From positions 1,586,033 through 1,650,032 of the forward strand of contig NZ_CAMPOV010000001.1 of the NCBI RefSeq assembly GCF_946892675.1: 64,000 nucleotides of DNA, given 5' to 3'. The DNA is from Arthrobacter sp. Marseille-P9274. GTDB lineage: Bacteria; Actinomycetota; Actinomycetes; Actinomycetales; Micrococcaceae. The translations under genes and the position numbers were made by a program. The notes under the pieces are model-generated. The model saw only the letters and a program-made list of their open reading frames with translations. It had not been told where the DNA came from and ran no database searches. This document shows, one piece after another, positions 18,438-29,158 of this stretch (position 1 is its first letter; each line of letters opens with the position of its first letter).

Positions 18438-19352
18438 TTACCAGCCGCGCTCGGCGAGGCGGTGCGGCTGCGGGATCTCGTCCACGTTAATGCCGACCAT
18501 GGCCTCGCCCAGGCCGCGGGAGACCTTGGCGATCATGTCCGGGTCGTCGTAGAAGGTGGTGGCCTTCACGACCGCCGCGGCGCGCTCTGCCGGGTTGCCG
18601 GACTTGAAGATGCCGGAGCCGACGAAGACGCCGTCGGCTCCCAGCTGCATCATCATAGCGGCGTCCGCCGGGGTGGCGATGCCGCCGGCGGTGAAGAGCA
18701 CCACCGGGAGCTTGCCGGTCGCGGCGATTTCCTTGACCAGTTCGAACGGTGCCTGCAGTTCCTTGGCGGCAACGTAAAGCTCGTCCTCGGCCATGGTGGT
18801 CAGGCGGGCGATCTCGGAGCGGATCTGGCGCATGTGGGTGGTCGCGTTGGAGACGTCGCCCGTGCCGGCCTCGCCCTTGGAGCGGATCATGGCCGCGCCC
18901 TCGTTGATCCGGCGCAGGGCCTCGCCCAGGTTGGTGGCGCCGCAGACGAAGGGAACGGTGAACTTCCACTTGTCGATGTGGTTGGCGTAGTCGGCCGGGG
19001 TGAGCACCTCGGACTCGTCGATGTAATCGACGCCGAGGGCCTGCAGGACCTGAGCCTCGACGAAGTGGCCGATGCGGGCCTTGGCCATCACCGGGATAGA
19101 CACGGCCTCGATGATCCCGTCGATCATGTCCGGGTCCGACATGCGGGAAACGCCGCCCTGGGCGCGGATGTCGGCGGGAACCCGCTCAAGCGCCATGACG
19201 GCCACGGCGCCGGCATCCTCGGCGATGCGTGCCTGTTCGGGAGTGACGACGTCCATGATGACGCCGCCCTTCAGCATCTCCGCCATGCCGCGCTTGACCC
19301 GGCTGCTGCCGGTTACCGGCGCGTGAGATGAAGTAGCTTCACTGCTGGACAC
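18438..19352 (-). CDS. pdxS: Pyridoxal 5'-phosphate synthase subunit PdxS
   Basis: A 304-residue TIM-barrel synthase that makes pyridoxal phosphate from ribose 5-phosphate, glyceraldehyde 3-phosphate and ammonia delivered by PdxT. It contains [17 protein letters not shown], the catalytic lysines in VMAKARIGH and the [22 protein letters not shown] region (in adjoining parts). The start is GTG 19352. Length and sequence are normal. The partner pdxT is 5.2 kb away on the same strand. Confidence 0.96.
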   Translation of the reverse strand: MSSSEATSSHAPVTGSSRVKRGMAEMLKGGVIMDVVTPEQARIAEDAGAVAVMALERVPADIRAQGGVSRMSDPDMIDGIIEAVSIPVMAKARIGHFVEAQVLQALGVDYIDESEVLTPADYANHIDKWKFTVPFVCGATNLGEALRRINEGAAMIRSKGEAGTGDVSNATTHMRQIRSEIARLTTMAEDELYVAAKELQAPFELVKEIAATGKLPVVLFTAGGIATPADAAMMMQLGADGVFVGSGIFKSGNPAERAAAVVKATTFYDDPDMIAKVSRGLGEAMVGINVDEIPQPHRLAERGW

Positions 19353-19459
19353 AAAGAGCCCCTAGATATCGGTGAAAAGAGTACATCTCATCATACGCCG
19401 CATTGCGTGCGCTACCTCACCGCATGACGGCCTCTGAAGTCCGCCCTGCCGGGACCGCG

Positions 19460-20071
19460 TCAGTTGGCTGCGCGCACCTGGCGGTAGACCGTGCCGATGC
19501 GCTGCAGCACCGTGACGAAGGACGCCGCCGCCAGCAGCAGCAGTACGGCCAGCAGGACCACCGGCGGCAGTCCGAGCCCGGTGAAGCCGGTGAAGACCAG
19601 CACCGCCACCAGGCGTTCGGACCGTTCGGCAATACCGACGTCGGCAGTACAGCCGAGCGATTCGGCTTTCGCCCGGGCGTAGGAGACGAGCATGCCAAGG
19701 ACCAGGCAGGCCAGCGAGACCACGGCGATGGCCGTGTTGGCGCCGCCGGTGAAGAACCAGATGGCCACGCCGGAGAACACCGAGGCATCCGCCAGCCTGT
19801 CCAGTGTCGAGTCCAGGAAGCTGCCCCACCGGCTGCTGCGGTCCTGCATGCGCGCCATCAGTCCATCCACCATGTCGGCGAAGACGAAGACGGTGATGAC
19901 CACGGTGCCCCAGAACAGCTCGCCCATCGGGTAGAAGATCAGCGCGCCGAGGCAGACGCCGATCGTTCCGACCACGGTGACAACGTCGGGGGAAATCCCC
20001 CAGCGCAGCAGCAGCTTGGCCACAGGCGAGAACAGGCGGCCGAAGAAGCCGCGTGCGTACTTGTTGAGCAT
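19460..20071 (-). CDS. pgsA: Phosphatidylinositol phosphate synthase (CDP-alcohol phosphatidyltransferase)
   Basis: A 203-residue integral membrane enzyme. It has the full CDP-alcohol phosphotransferase signature D-x2-D-G-x2-A-R-x8-G-x3-D-x3-D, read here from ADMVDGLMARM through GSFLDSTLD. The enzyme joins CDP-diacylglycerol with inositol phosphate at the cytoplasmic membrane, as PgsA1 (Rv2612c) does in mycobacteria. The identity is supported by the flanking HIT and thrS genes in the mycobacterial order. The PIM acyltransferase and PimA genes that normally follow are not here; pdxS follows instead. Confidence 0.88.
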   Translation of the reverse strand: MLNKYARGFFGRLFSPVAKLLLRWGISPDVVTVVGTIGVCLGALIFYPMGELFWGTVVITVFVFADMVDGLMARMQDRSSRWGSFLDSTLDRLADASVFSGVAIWFFTGGANTAIAVVSLACLVLGMLVSYARAKAESLGCTADVGIAERSERLVAVLVFTGFTGLGLPPVVLLAVLLLLAAASFVTVLQRIGTVYRQVRAAN

Positions 20072-20080
20072 CCGCTACCG

Positions 20081-20707
20081 TTACCCGGCCGGCCAAGCCT
20101 GGGACACCTGCAGCCGGACCTCGTCCAGGGTCTGCGTGATGGCCTTGGTCTGGGCGATGATGGGCAGGAAGTTGCCGTCACCGCCCCAGCGCGGCACCAC
20201 GTGCTGGTGCAGGTGCGCGGCGACCCCCGCTCCCCCGGCGACGCCCTGGTTCATGCCGAGGTTGAAGCCCGTCGGGTTGGCGACCTTGCGCAGCACGCGC
20301 ATCGCCGTCTGCGTGAGCTCTGCGAACTCGGCCGTCTCCTCCGCGGTGATGTCCGTGTAGTCCGGAACGTGCCGGTACGGACACACCAGCAGGTGGCCGG
20401 GGTTGTACGGGAAGAGGTTGAGCACCACATAGTTGAACCGGCCGCGGTAGACGATCAGCGACTCTTCGTCGCTCCGTCCCGGAGCCACGCAGAAGGGGCA
20501 GTCGTCCTGGCCCTTGAACTGGTGCTGGCCGCCCTTGACGTAGGCCATGCGGTGCGGGGTCCAGAGCCGCTGGAACGCGTCCGGAACGCCGGGCAGTTCG
20601 AAGTCATCCGTCGCCGACCCGTTTGCCTCGGGGCGGCCCGCATCCGGACGGCCCGCGGCGAATGCCGGGTCCGGCACGGTCCCCGGTGCCTGCTGATCTG
20701 GCGTCAC
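20081..20707 (-). CDS. HIT domain protein (Ap4A phosphorylase-like)
   Basis: A 208-residue protein of the histidine-triad superfamily; the nucleotide-binding triad is read in [17 protein letters not shown] motif (residues about 71-74) resembles the zinc-binding site seen in bacterial HIT enzymes. The mycobacterial orthologue at the same locus (Rv2613c) is a diadenosine tetraphosphate phosphorylase. The first 38 residues are an Ala/Pro/Asp-rich extension. The GTG start overlaps the thrS stop (GTGA), so expression is coupled to ThrS, an enzyme that can produce Ap4A. Confidence 0.88.
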   Translation of the reverse strand: MTPDQQAPGTVPDPAFAAGRPDAGRPEANGSATDDFELPGVPDAFQRLWTPHRMAYVKGGQHQFKGQDDCPFCVAPGRSDEESLIVYRGRFNYVVLNLFPYNPGHLLVCPYRHVPDYTDITAEETAEFAELTQTAMRVLRKVANPTGFNLGMNQGVAGGAGVAAHLHQHVVPRWGGDGNFLPIIAQTKAITQTLDEVRLQVSQAWPAG

Positions 20708-22722
20708 GGCTGGACGTCCCGGTTCCGGACGGCCGCTGCGATCCGCTCCACGGCCTCGTCCACCGGAATCCCGTTGTCCTGGCTGCCGTCGCGGAAGCGG
20801 AAGGACACGGCACCGGCTTCGGCGTCCTCGCCGCCGGCGATCAGGACGAAGGGGATCTTTTCCTTGCTGGCGGTGCGGATCTTCTTCGGGAAGCGGTCCG
20901 TACCCAGGTCCGCCTCGGCCCGGATGCCCTGCGCCCGCAGCTTCGCCACGACGTCGGAAACGTAGTCATTGAACGCGTCCGCCACCGGGACAGCGACAAC
21001 CTGCACCGGCGCGAGCCAGGCCGGGAACGCGCCGGCGTAGTGCTCGATCAGCACGCCCATGAACCGCTCCACGGAGCCGAAGAGCGCGCGGTGGATCATG
21101 ACCGGGCGCTGGCGGGTGCCGTCGGCGGCCTGGTATTCGAGTTCGAAGCGCTCGGGCAGGTTGAAGTCCAGCTGGATGGTGGACATCTGCCAGGTCCGGC
21201 CGATCGCGTCGCGGGCCTGGACGGAAATCTTCGGCCCGTAGAAGGCAGCTCCGCCCGGGTCCGGAACCAGCTCGAGGCCGGACGCCTCGGCAACCTCGGC
21301 GAGCGTCCGCGTGGCTTCCTCCCAGGCCTCGTCCGATCCCACGAACTTCTCCGGATCCTTGGTGGAGAGCTCCAGGTAGAAGTCCTCCAGGCCGTAGTCC
21401 TTGAGCAGGTCGAGGACGAAGTTCAGCGTGGTGGTGAGCTCGTCCTTCATCTGCTCGCGGGTGCAGTAAATGTGCGCATCGTCCTGGGTCATCCCGCGCA
21501 CGCGGGTCAGTCCGTGCACGACGCCGGACTTCTCGTAGCGGTAGACGGAACCGAACTCGAACAGCCGCAGCGGGAGCTCGCGGTACGAGCGGCCGCGGGA
21601 GCGGAAGATCAGGTTGTGCATCGGGCAGTTCATCGGCTTCAGGTAATAGTCCTGGCCGGGCTTGACCACTTCCCAGGTCTCGGGGTCCCGGGTCTCGTCA
21701 ATGTGCATGGCCGGGAACATCCCGTCCTTGTACCAGTCGAGGTGGCCGGAGATCTCGTAGAGGTGGCCCTTGGTGATGTGCGGGGTGTAGACGAACTCGT
21801 AGCCGGCCTGCTCGTGGCGCTTGCGCGAGTAGTCCTCCATGGTGCGTCGGATGACGCCGCCCTTGGGATGGAACACGGGCAGGCCGGAGCCGAGCTCGTC
21901 CGGGAAGGAGAACAGGTCCAGCTCCGCACCGAGCTTGCGGTGGTCGCGCCGCTCCGCCTCGGCCAGGCGCTCCTGGTAAGCCTTCAGGTCCTCCTTGGTC
22001 GGCCAGGCGGTGCCGTAGATGCGCTGCAGCTGCTTGTTCTTCTCGCTGCCGAGCCAGTAGGCGGCAGCGGTGCGGGTGAGCGCGAAGGCGTTGGAGATCA
22101 GTTTGGTGTTGGGCAGGTGCGGGCCGCGGCACAGGTCGCACCAGATCATGTCTCCGCTCTTGCGGTCGACATTGTCGTAAATGGTGATTTCGCCGGCGCC
22201 GACCTCGATGTTGGCCCCTTCGCCGGCTTCGTCCGCGTCGGACTTCAGTCCGAGCAGGATCAGCTTGTACGGTTCGCCGGCCATCGCCTGGCGGGCTTCA
22301 TCTTCGGTGACGGCCTGGCGGACGAACTTCTGGTTCTGGTTGACGATCTTGAGCATCATCTTCTCAAGCGTCTTCAGGTCTTCGGGGGTGAAGGGTTCCT
22401 CCACGTCGAAGTCGAAGTAGAAGCCGTCCTTGATGTAGGGGCCGATGCCCAGCTTGGCATCCGGGCGCAGCTGCTGCACGGCCTGGGCCATGACGTGGGC
22501 CGTCGAGTGGCGCAGGACGTTGAGCCCGTCGGGCGAGCCGATGGTGACGGCTTCGACGCTGGCGCCGTCAGTCAGCTCGCGGTCAAGGTCGCGGAGTTCA
22601 CCGTCTACGCGCATAACGACGACGTCGCGCCGGTCCGCGAACAATTCGGTTCCGGTAGTGCCCGTCGTCACCTTGTTCTCTTCGCCGTCGACGACGAGGG
22701 TGATGGTTTGGGGCGCTGACAC
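20704..22722 (-). CDS. thrS: Threonyl-tRNA synthetase
   Basis: A 672-residue class II synthetase that charges tRNA-Thr. In order it shows an N-terminal TGS domain, the editing domain with the zinc-site [12 protein letters not shown], the catalytic core ([23 protein letters not shown] in adjoining parts, with zinc ligand Cys) and the anticodon-binding domain (near [13 protein letters not shown]). The start is GTG 22722. Gene order thrS-HIT-pgsA is the same as in mycobacteria. Confidence 0.96.
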   Translation of the reverse strand: MSAPQTITLVVDGEENKVTTGTTGTELFADRRDVVVMRVDGELRDLDRELTDGASVEAVTIGSPDGLNVLRHSTAHVMAQAVQQLRPDAKLGIGPYIKDGFYFDFDVEEPFTPEDLKTLEKMMLKIVNQNQKFVRQAVTEDEARQAMAGEPYKLILLGLKSDADEAGEGANIEVGAGEITIYDNVDRKSGDMIWCDLCRGPHLPNTKLISNAFALTRTAAAYWLGSEKNKQLQRIYGTAWPTKEDLKAYQERLAEAERRDHRKLGAELDLFSFPDELGSGLPVFHPKGGVIRRTMEDYSRKRHEQAGYEFVYTPHITKGHLYEISGHLDWYKDGMFPAMHIDETRDPETWEVVKPGQDYYLKPMNCPMHNLIFRSRGRSYRELPLRLFEFGSVYRYEKSGVVHGLTRVRGMTQDDAHIYCTREQMKDELTTTLNFVLDLLKDYGLEDFYLELSTKDPEKFVGSDEAWEEATRTLAEVAEASGLELVPDPGGAAFYGPKISVQARDAIGRTWQMSTIQLDFNLPERFELEYQAADGTRQRPVMIHRALFGSVERFMGVLIEHYAGAFPAWLAPVQVVAVPVADAFNDYVSDVVAKLRAQGIRAEADLGTDRFPKKIRTASKEKIPFVLIAGGEDAEAGAVSFRFRDGSQDNGIPVDEAVERIAAAVRNRDVQP

Positions 22723-22793
22723 GGAGGTCTCCTTTGGTTGGCGAGGGCTCTCGTTGCGCCACCGTACTTTGGGTGCCGCGAGCCTCTTCGATG

Positions 22794-25700
22794 TTATCCG
22801 CTGATATTGAGCCCAACCAACATTGGGCGCTCCGGCAGTTGGAGTGTTGGCTGCACGGGCTGAGGCTGTGGCCGGCTGCGTGCCGGCAGCGGCAGCGTCC
22901 CGTATTCGGTCAGGTCCCAGGCGTTGGAGGCCTGCAGGCTGATGCCGCGCGGACCGGTCCTTCGAGTGGTGCCCTGGACCAGCAGCAGCCGGGTGCCGAA
23001 GAGCAGCGGTCCGGCCTTCTCCTGGGCCTCGTGGAAGAAGGTGCAGTCCACGCAGCCGGTGCCGTCATCCAGGCTAATGAACACCACGCGGCGTCCCCCG
23101 CGCATTGGCGGCGTCTGGGTGGCAACCCGGATGCCGGCAACAAACACCTCGGTGCCGCTGCGCAGGGAGAGCAGGTCCTGCGCGGAGGTGGCCCCCAGCT
23201 CTTTCAGCAGCGGGGCATAACTGGCCATCAAGTGGGTGCTGACATCCACGGCCATGAGGTCCAGTTCGGTTTTGACCTTCTCCAGCGTGGTTGGTTCCGG
23301 TAGCCGCGTCTTCAGGTTGCGCAGTTCAAGATCGCCCAGGGGCAGGGCCAGCTGGCCTTCGATGGGCTCATACCTGCGCGTCACCGGGCGGACCGGAGGT
23401 TTGTCCAGGTGATGCACGATGTCCGCACGTGTGGCAGTGTCCCGGCGGCCCGCTGTCCGGTTGAGCTCGTCGAAGGCGCCCAACTGGCCCAGCCGCTTGA
23501 GGGTCGGCCGGCTGATCCTGGCGCGGGCCCGCAAATCGGCGAGGGAATCATAGGGCTGGCCGCGGACGATCCGTTTGAGCTCGGCCCCGGACATGCCGTA
23601 GATGTTGGCGAGGCTGAGCCTGATTCCCAGCTTCCCGCCGGAGCCGCCGTCGCCCGGAACACGTTCAACCCGGTACTTGTCGCTGCTGCGGTTGATGTCC
23701 AGCGGCAGGATGGGGATCCCCATCCTGCGCGCTTCGGCCACCAGCAGGCGGCGCGGGTACATGCCGGGATCGTGTTCCCACAGCCCGGCCAGGAAGGCTT
23801 CCGGGTGGTGGGTCTTCAGCCAGGCGGACTGGTAGGTGGGCACGGCGAAGGCCGCACCGTGCGCCTTGCAGAACCCGAAGCTGCCAAAGGCCTTCAGCGT
23901 GTTCCAGACCTTGTCGACGGTTTCCGCCGTGTAGCCGCGCTCGAGGGCCTTGCGCCTGAAGTGTTCTTCCACCGCAGGCTCGGCGGCTGCGTCGCCCAGC
24001 AGCCGGCGGAATTCGTCCGCTTTGGCCAGTCCGCAGCCGGTGAAGACGTCGAAGGTCCTCAGGACCTGCTCATGGAATACCGTCACGCCATGGGTTTCCT
24101 TCAGCACCGGTTCCAGGTCGGGATGCGGATAATTCTCCGGGGCCCAGCCGTGGCGGTGTTCCAGGAACGGGCGGACCATGTCGGACTTCATCGGCCCGGG
24201 CCTGAACAGCGAGATGTCGATGATCAGGTCGTTGAAGTTCCTGGGCGCCATCTTGCCCACCAGTTCGCGCTGGCCCGGGGATTCGATCTGGAAGCAGCCG
24301 AGGGTATAGGTGCTGCGGATCAGTTCGTAGGTCGGTTCGTCGTCGAGCGGAACGGCTTCCAGGTCGATCCGCCCGTGGTCATCGATGTAGTCCGGGCCGC
24401 CGCCGAGGGATCCGGGGTGCCGGCCCGCCGCGGCCACGGCAGCCTTGTCCGGATGGATCCTGGCAATCTCTTCCAGGGCGTAGGCCATGGAGGACTGCAT
24501 CCGCACCCCCAGCACGTCCAGCTTCAGCATGCCCATGGGATCCATGTCATGTTTATCGAACTGGCTCATTGGCAGCCCCAGTCCGCTGGGCTGAACCGGG
24601 GTACGGTCCAGCAGGGTTTCGTCACCGAGGATCACGCCGCACGGATGCATCGAAATATGCCGCGGCAACCGGTCCAGCCGTTCGGTCACGTCCACCAGCA
24701 AATCCAGCTGCCGGTTCTGTTCCACCTGCGCGGAGAACCCGCGCAGCTCGGGCTTCTCTTCCATCGCCTCACGGAAATTCCGTGCCGAGAAGCGCCACAG
24801 CTGTTTGGCGATCCCGTCGATCTCCCCTTCCTCCATGCCCAGGGCAAGTCCGGCGTCCCGGACGGCGCCACGTGCCCGGTAACCGTTCTGCATGCTCATC
24901 AGCGTGACCCGTTTCGCGCCGAAGCGGTCGAAGATCTGCTGGTAGACCCTATGCCGTTCGGCGCTTTCGACGTCGATGTCGATGTCCGGCAGCGTGGACC
25001 GGTCCCGGGAGAGGAACCGTTCGAAGATCAGTCCATGGTCCAGCGGATTGACGTGGCTGATGTTGAGCAGGTAATTCACCAGGCTTGAGGCGCCGGATCC
25101 GCGGGCCGCCGCCCGCACGCCCATGCCGGTGATCATTTTCGACACCTCGGCCACCGTCAGGAAGTACGGGGCGAACCCGAGCCTGGTGATGATGCTTAGC
25201 TCGTGGCTGAGCCGGTCCCTGAGCCTGCGCTCTGCCGTGCCGCCGATCCCGGGGAAGCGCCGCCCGATGCCGTCCTCGCAACGCTGGACCAGTTCCGCCG
25301 CCGGTTCCCGGGTAATACCGATGACGGAAGCTTCCGGAACGACGGGCCGCTTGTATCCCATGTCCCCGACCGGATCCATCCGGCACCTGTCCGTTACCGC
25401 GGCGGTCGTGGCCAGCAGCCTGCGGGCACCCGCCGCCCCGGCACCGGCTTCGCGCGCTATCTCCCGGGCCAGGGCCTTCATCTGCTTCCCGCTCTTTAGC
25501 CAGCCCTGGCCGTTGGGCTGCAGGTCCGGCAGTTTGGACAACGCCGTCAGGGCGCGCACGGCATCCAGCACGTCCGCGGTCGCGGCATCGTCCTCCCGGC
25601 AGTACCGCACCGCGTTGGTGAGCACGGAAGGCAGCTTCAGCTCATCCGCGAGCTTGAACAGCCGCACCGCGTGGGCCGTGCTGAGGTTGCCTCCGGGAGT

Positions 25701-26264
25701 GCTTAAATGGCTGGCTGCTTCCACGACCAGCGCACCTGGCGGCATCAGGCTGCGCCACCGCTCTGCGAGCGCCCTGGCCTGTGCGTAGCTGCGGTTCCTC
25801 AGCGCCTGTCCTACGTCGGAATAGGGGCCCAGCAATACGGTCAGGACCGGGCCGGAGTCGCCCTCGGGTCCGGCGGCGCGCCGGGCCAACTGTCCGATCT
25901 CCACCGCCGGTCCGTGACCCCGCTTGCTCCCCCTCCCGGCCGCGGTCCCTTCGTGGGCGTCGGAAACCACCCGGCACAACGCGTGGTAGCCCGCGCCGCC
26001 GTTTCGTCCGTGGGCCAGGACGACCACCCGTCCTGAGCTGCCGACCTTACCGTCGCTGACGGCAAGGTCGGCCCCCACAACCGGATCCAGGCCGGCCGCG
26101 AGGCAGGCCCTGACATGCTTGACCGTGCCGTACAGGCCGTCCCGATCGGTGCAGGCCAAGGCATCGGCCCCGTCCCCTGCCGCCGCCGCGACAAGTTCAT
26201 CCGGCCAGGACACCCCGTAGTGTGCGCTGAAAGCGGATGAAACATGCAGATGGGTAAAGCTCAT
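22794..26264 (-). CDS. dnaE2: Error-prone DNA polymerase III alpha subunit DnaE2
   Basis: A 1156-residue C-family polymerase used in SOS mutagenesis with ImuA' and ImuB. The N-terminal PHP domain begins [18 protein letters not shown], which is typical of DnaE2. The catalytic acidic motif [10 protein letters not shown] is present, along with the helix-hairpin-helix and a C-terminal OB fold ([17 protein letters not shown]). The end lacks the beta-clamp/tau region of DnaE1. It forms a two-gene unit with the DUF6504 gene 44 bases upstream, behind an SOS box at 26719-26734. Neither imuA' nor imuB lies in this window. Confidence 0.93.
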   Translation of the reverse strand: MSFTHLHVSSAFSAHYGVSWPDELVAAAAGDGADALACTDRDGLYGTVKHVRACLAAGLDPVVGADLAVSDGKVGSSGRVVVLAHGRNGGAGYHALCRVVSDAHEGTAAGRGSKRGHGPAVEIGQLARRAAGPEGDSGPVLTVLLGPYSDVGQALRNRSYAQARALAERWRSLMPPGALVVEAASHLSTPGGNLSTAHAVRLFKLADELKLPSVLTNAVRYCREDDAATADVLDAVRALTALSKLPDLQPNGQGWLKSGKQMKALAREIAREAGAGAAGARRLLATTAAVTDRCRMDPVGDMGYKRPVVPEASVIGITREPAAELVQRCEDGIGRRFPGIGGTAERRLRDRLSHELSIITRLGFAPYFLTVAEVSKMITGMGVRAAARGSGASSLVNYLLNISHVNPLDHGLIFERFLSRDRSTLPDIDIDVESAERHRVYQQIFDRFGAKRVTLMSMQNGYRARGAVRDAGLALGMEEGEIDGIAKQLWRFSARNFREAMEEKPELRGFSAQVEQNRQLDLLVDVTERLDRLPRHISMHPCGVILGDETLLDRTPVQPSGLGLPMSQFDKHDMDPMGMLKLDVLGVRMQSSMAYALEEIARIHPDKAAVAAAGRHPGSLGGGPDYIDDHGRIDLEAVPLDDEPTYELIRSTYTLGCFQIESPGQRELVGKMAPRNFNDLIIDISLFRPGPMKSDMVRPFLEHRHGWAPENYPHPDLEPVLKETHGVTVFHEQVLRTFDVFTGCGLAKADEFRRLLGDAAAEPAVEEHFRRKALERGYTAETVDKVWNTLKAFGSFGFCKAHGAAFAVPTYQSAWLKTHHPEAFLAGLWEHDPGMYPRRLLVAEARRMGIPILPLDINRSSDKYRVERVPGDGGSGGKLGIRLSLANIYGMSGAELKRIVRGQPYDSLADLRARARISRPTLKRLGQLGAFDELNRTAGRRDTATRADIVHHLDKPPVRPVTRRYEPIEGQLALPLGDLELRNLKTRLPEPTTLEKVKTELDLMAVDVSTHLMASYAPLLKELGATSAQDLLSLRSGTEVFVAGIRVATQTPPMRGGRRVVFISLDDGTGCVDCTFFHEAQEKAGPLLFGTRLLLVQGTTRRTGPRGISLQASNAWDLTEYGTLPLPARSRPQPQPVQPTLQLPERPMLVGLNISG

Positions 26265-26308
26265 TTTCTATCCGGGGGGGTATGGAGCCGCCGCCTGGCC
26301 GCCAATGG

Positions 26309-26623
26309 CTAGGCGCTCAGGCGCTGGACGGCATCGTGGACGCGGATCATGCGCCAGCGCGCGCTGTCGGCATGGTGTGACAAATCGAAGGTGCGCAACG
26401 CCGAGCGGCTGTTCAGCCTGGCTTGGACCCGCCAGATCTCGTAGTCCACCAGCCCGGCTCCCCTGCCGCGCTCGGCGCGCAGCTCCTCCGCCCACCATTT
26501 GCGGCGTTCGTACCAGCGCACCGGGTCCGCTGCGACATGCCATGTCCTGTGCTGCCACACCAGCCTGATCGGCTGGCCGGCAGGAGAACAAACAACTTCG
26601 ATCGTTTCGCTGAAAACACCCAT
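26309..26623 (-). CDS. DUF6504 family protein upstream of dnaE2
   Basis: A 104-residue basic, Trp-rich protein starting MGVFSETIEVVC. ATG 26623 was chosen because AGGAAGGTG precedes it; the upstream frame is not conserved-looking. It reads like a small single-domain protein with repeated W/R pairs (VWQHRTWHVAADPVRWYERR). Similar proteins (DUF6504) are found beside actinobacterial translesion-polymerase genes; this assignment is from memory of the family. Expression from an SOS promoter just upstream suggests it works with DnaE2. Confidence 0.65.
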   Translation of the reverse strand: MGVFSETIEVVCSPAGQPIRLVWQHRTWHVAADPVRWYERRKWWAEELRAERGRGAGLVDYEIWRVQARLNSRSALRTFDLSHHADSARWRMIRVHDAVQRLSA

Positions 26624-26711
26624 GTTCCAGTCACCTTCCTCTGGAATTACGGGCCTAAACCTTTGGCTGCGCGCTCCTGCCAACACGCCTGCCGAAAAGC
26701 TTGACCCTTTC

Positions 26712-26740
26712 ATTCTAATCGAATATGTATTCGAATCCAA
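26712..26740 (-). promoter_or_regulatory. SOS promoter: -35, LexA box, -10
   Basis: On the minus strand the order is TTGGAT (-35, 26735-26740), then 17 bases, then TAGAAT (-10, 26712-26717). The spacer contains TCGAATACATATTCGA (26719-26734), a perfect 6+6 palindrome that fits the actinobacterial SOS box TCGAAC-N4-GTTCGA with one symmetric change. LexA bound there would cover the promoter. It lies about 95 bases upstream of the DUF6504 start. Confidence 0.8.
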
Positions 26741-26898
26741 GAGTCAGCCTAGGCGCCCGCTCTGACAAAATCGCAGGGCCGTCCGTCCTCTCCAAGATTT
26801 ATCCAATAACCGGGGCCCACAGTTGCAGCAGCGCATCCTGCGCAACTGGCCTACCAGCCGTTTGGTGCCCGAGGACACCGCCTCAAAGGAGCAAGACC

Positions 26899-29055
26899 AT
26901 GCCACTCGCACACAGGGCAGCACCGCACCGCAATCCAGCCAAGAAAAAAATCGCCACCACCATCACCGCAGCCGCGCTTCTCGCCGTTGCATTCGCCCCG
27001 CTATCGATAGCGCCGGCGCACGCCGAGCTCCCCGGAGCCGGCCCCGTTGATCCGGCCAACGGCTACCCATTGTGGTATTCCGACGGCACCGTCAGGCTCC
27101 AGTTCTGCTACACCGCGGAACTCGGCTGCCTCGCTACGCCGCCCAATGCAGGGCCGGCGTCCTACCCCGACAATTTCCCGGACGAGGCCTTCTGGTACGT
27201 GGCCGAAGCCAGCGGGGGCAACCTGGGACTCTACGAGGCCGCCCTCGAAGGCGCCCACGCTAACGACGCCGTCGTGCCCGGGGAACAGATCGGTTTCTCC
27301 CGCCTGCGGTTCCGGCTCGAAAACCTGACCCCAAACGCGTCGTATGCCATCACCCACCCGTACGGGGTCCACACGTTCGCCGCGGACGCCGAAGGCGTCA
27401 TCAACGAAACTATCGACGCCGGCCTCTGTGCGCCCGGTCCCGCCTGCGACTGGGACGGCGTCGGCAGGGCGTTCCTCGGCAACTACGGCGTGGGCACCAC
27501 GGCAACCTTCCTGCGCCAGGTCAATCCTCCCGCCGGCACAATCGGCAACCCGACCGTTGCCACCGCCGTCACCGGGGCACCCTCCGGCAACAACTTCGTG
27601 CGGGTCGACGGACCCAACGCCGGCGGCACCGGAGTCAATACCCTGACCGTCAGCACCTTCGCGGTCCAGGGCGTCATTTCCGATACCACCGACGGCGCGC
27701 CGGCCATGCCGGACCTGGCCGTAGCCAGCGACACCGGACGCTCCTCCACGGACAACATCACCAGTGCCACGACCCCGACCTTCACCGGCTCGGCAGCCGA
27801 CGGCAGCACCGTGGAAGTGCTGGTCGACGGCGTCCCTGCCGGTTCGGCCGTGGCTACCGGCGGCACCTACAGCGTCGTCACGACCACGGCGCTTGCTCCG
27901 GGAAGGCGGACCATCACCGCCCGCACCACCAATCCGGCGTTCCCGGCGGATCCTGCTGCTCCGCAGTTCCTGGCATCCGGAGGACTGGCCATCACCGTGG
28001 ACACGACCGCGGCACCTATCACTATGGGCACCCGCCCATCGAACCCGACACTGGACACCACGCCGACCTTCAACTTCTCGAGTTCCGAGGCCGGCGCCAC
28101 CTTCGAATGCCAGCTCCTGCCCACCAACTCCGCTTGGGGGAACTGCGCTACCGGCATGACTTACGACGCCCAGGACACTGGGATCTACACCTTCAACGTG
28201 AGGTCGACGGACACCGCCGGCAATGTCAGCACACCGGCCTCCTATGTCTGGCGAATCGGCTCAGGGGCCCCGGCCTCGGCGACGCCCGACGAGCAGAAGG
28301 ACATGAACGGCGACGGCAACCCGGACCTGGTCAGCCGCAGCAGCGACGGCAAGCTCTGGCTCTACCCCGGAAACGGCTCCGGACGTCTCGGCACCCGCAT
28401 CAACATCGGCAGCAGCGGCTGGAACGCGATGAGCGCCATCACGATGCCCGGCGACTTCAACGGCGACGGCGACTCCGACATCATCGCCCGGACCACCGAC
28501 GGCGTCCTCTGGCTCTACCCGGGCAACGGGTCCAGCGGCCTCCTGGCCCGCCAGCAGATCGGCACCGGCTGGAATTCCATGAGTTCCCTCGTGGCACCCG
28601 GCGATTTCAACGGCGACACACGGGTCGACCTGCTCGCCCGCGACAGTGCCGGCGCCCTCTGGCTCTACCCGGGCAACGGGTCCGGCCGGTTCGGCACGCG
28701 GATCGTCGCCGGAGCCAGCGGCTGGAACGCCATGAGCCAGCTGGCAGGCGTCGGGACCTTCGACGCCGGCAGCACTACGGACTTGGTGGCCCGCGACTCG
28801 AGCGGCCGGCTGTGGCTCTACCCCGGCAACGGGGCCGGCAAGTTCGGGACCCGCAAGCTCCTGGGTTCCAGCGGCTGGAACGCGATGAGCGGCCTGAACG
28901 GACCGGGTGCCTTTGACTCCGGGGCCACCATGGATCTGGTGGCCCGCGATTCCAAGGGCACGCTGTGGCTCTACCCCGGCAACGCCAACGGTGGACTCAG
29001 TGCCCGCGTCCAGCTCGGGGCCAGCGGTTGGAGCACGATGACGATCGCCCCCTAG
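26899..29055 (+). CDS. Secreted FG-GAP/VCBS repeat protein with Ig-like domains
   Basis: A 718-residue exported protein. The signal peptide has a basic N-terminus, a long Ala-rich core, and a cleavage site after APAHA (about residue 44). Residues 45-260 form a unique domain beginning ELPGAGPVDPANGYPLWYSDG (in adjoining parts). Two Ig-like segments follow (about 275-465). Five FG-GAP repeats of about 50 residues end the protein, each with LWLYPGN. Such C-terminal repeats make a beta-propeller, usually for surface binding. No sortase motif was seen. The start ATG 26899 has AAAGGAGC upstream. The function of the N-terminal domain is not recognised. Confidence 0.85.
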   Translation: MPLAHRAAPHRNPAKKKIATTITAAALLAVAFAPLSIAPAHAELPGAGPVDPANGYPLWYSDGTVRLQFCYTAELGCLATPPNAGPASYPDNFPDEAFWYVAEASGGNLGLYEAALEGAHANDAVVPGEQIGFSRLRFRLENLTPNASYAITHPYGVHTFAADAEGVINETIDAGLCAPGPACDWDGVGRAFLGNYGVGTTATFLRQVNPPAGTIGNPTVATAVTGAPSGNNFVRVDGPNAGGTGVNTLTVSTFAVQGVISDTTDGAPAMPDLAVASDTGRSSTDNITSATTPTFTGSAADGSTVEVLVDGVPAGSAVATGGTYSVVTTTALAPGRRTITARTTNPAFPADPAAPQFLASGGLAITVDTTAAPITMGTRPSNPTLDTTPTFNFSSSEAGATFECQLLPTNSAWGNCATGMTYDAQDTGIYTFNVRSTDTAGNVSTPASYVWRIGSGAPASATPDEQKDMNGDGNPDLVSRSSDGKLWLYPGNGSGRLGTRINIGSSGWNAMSAITMPGDFNGDGDSDIIARTTDGVLWLYPGNGSSGLLARQQIGTGWNSMSSLVAPGDFNGDTRVDLLARDSAGALWLYPGNGSGRFGTRIVAGASGWNAMSQLAGVGTFDAGSTTDLVARDSSGRLWLYPGNGAGKFGTRKLLGSSGWNAMSGLNGPGAFDSGATMDLVARDSKGTLWLYPGNANGGLSARVQLGASGWSTMTIAP
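28300..29052 (+). repeat. Five tandem ~150-bp repeats encoding FG-GAP units
   Basis: Five copies each encode a calcium-loop-like start, the core LWLYPGN and the end SGWNAM or similar. Copies 1-3 start D-x-N-G-D; copies 4 and 5 read FDAGSTTD and FDSGATMD and lack those ligands. DNA identity between copies is high around the LWLYPGNG codons. Confidence 0.85.
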
Positions 29056-29158
29056 CCATGCGCTGCCAAGGGCCCGGCCGGTTTCCCAGCTGTTCGACGC
29101 AGCGACGGATCCGGCCGGGTTCCTTGCTGCGCCCGGCCATCAGCGCAACGATGGATCC

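Noticed and set aside
20623-22719. 700-codon open frame on the plus strand across thrS
   Set aside because: Antisense shadow of thrS; composition is atypical for a protein and no motif is seen.
28300-29052. Possible CRISPR-like or satellite DNA repeat
   Set aside because: The repeats are about 150 bp, in frame, and encode FG-GAP units.
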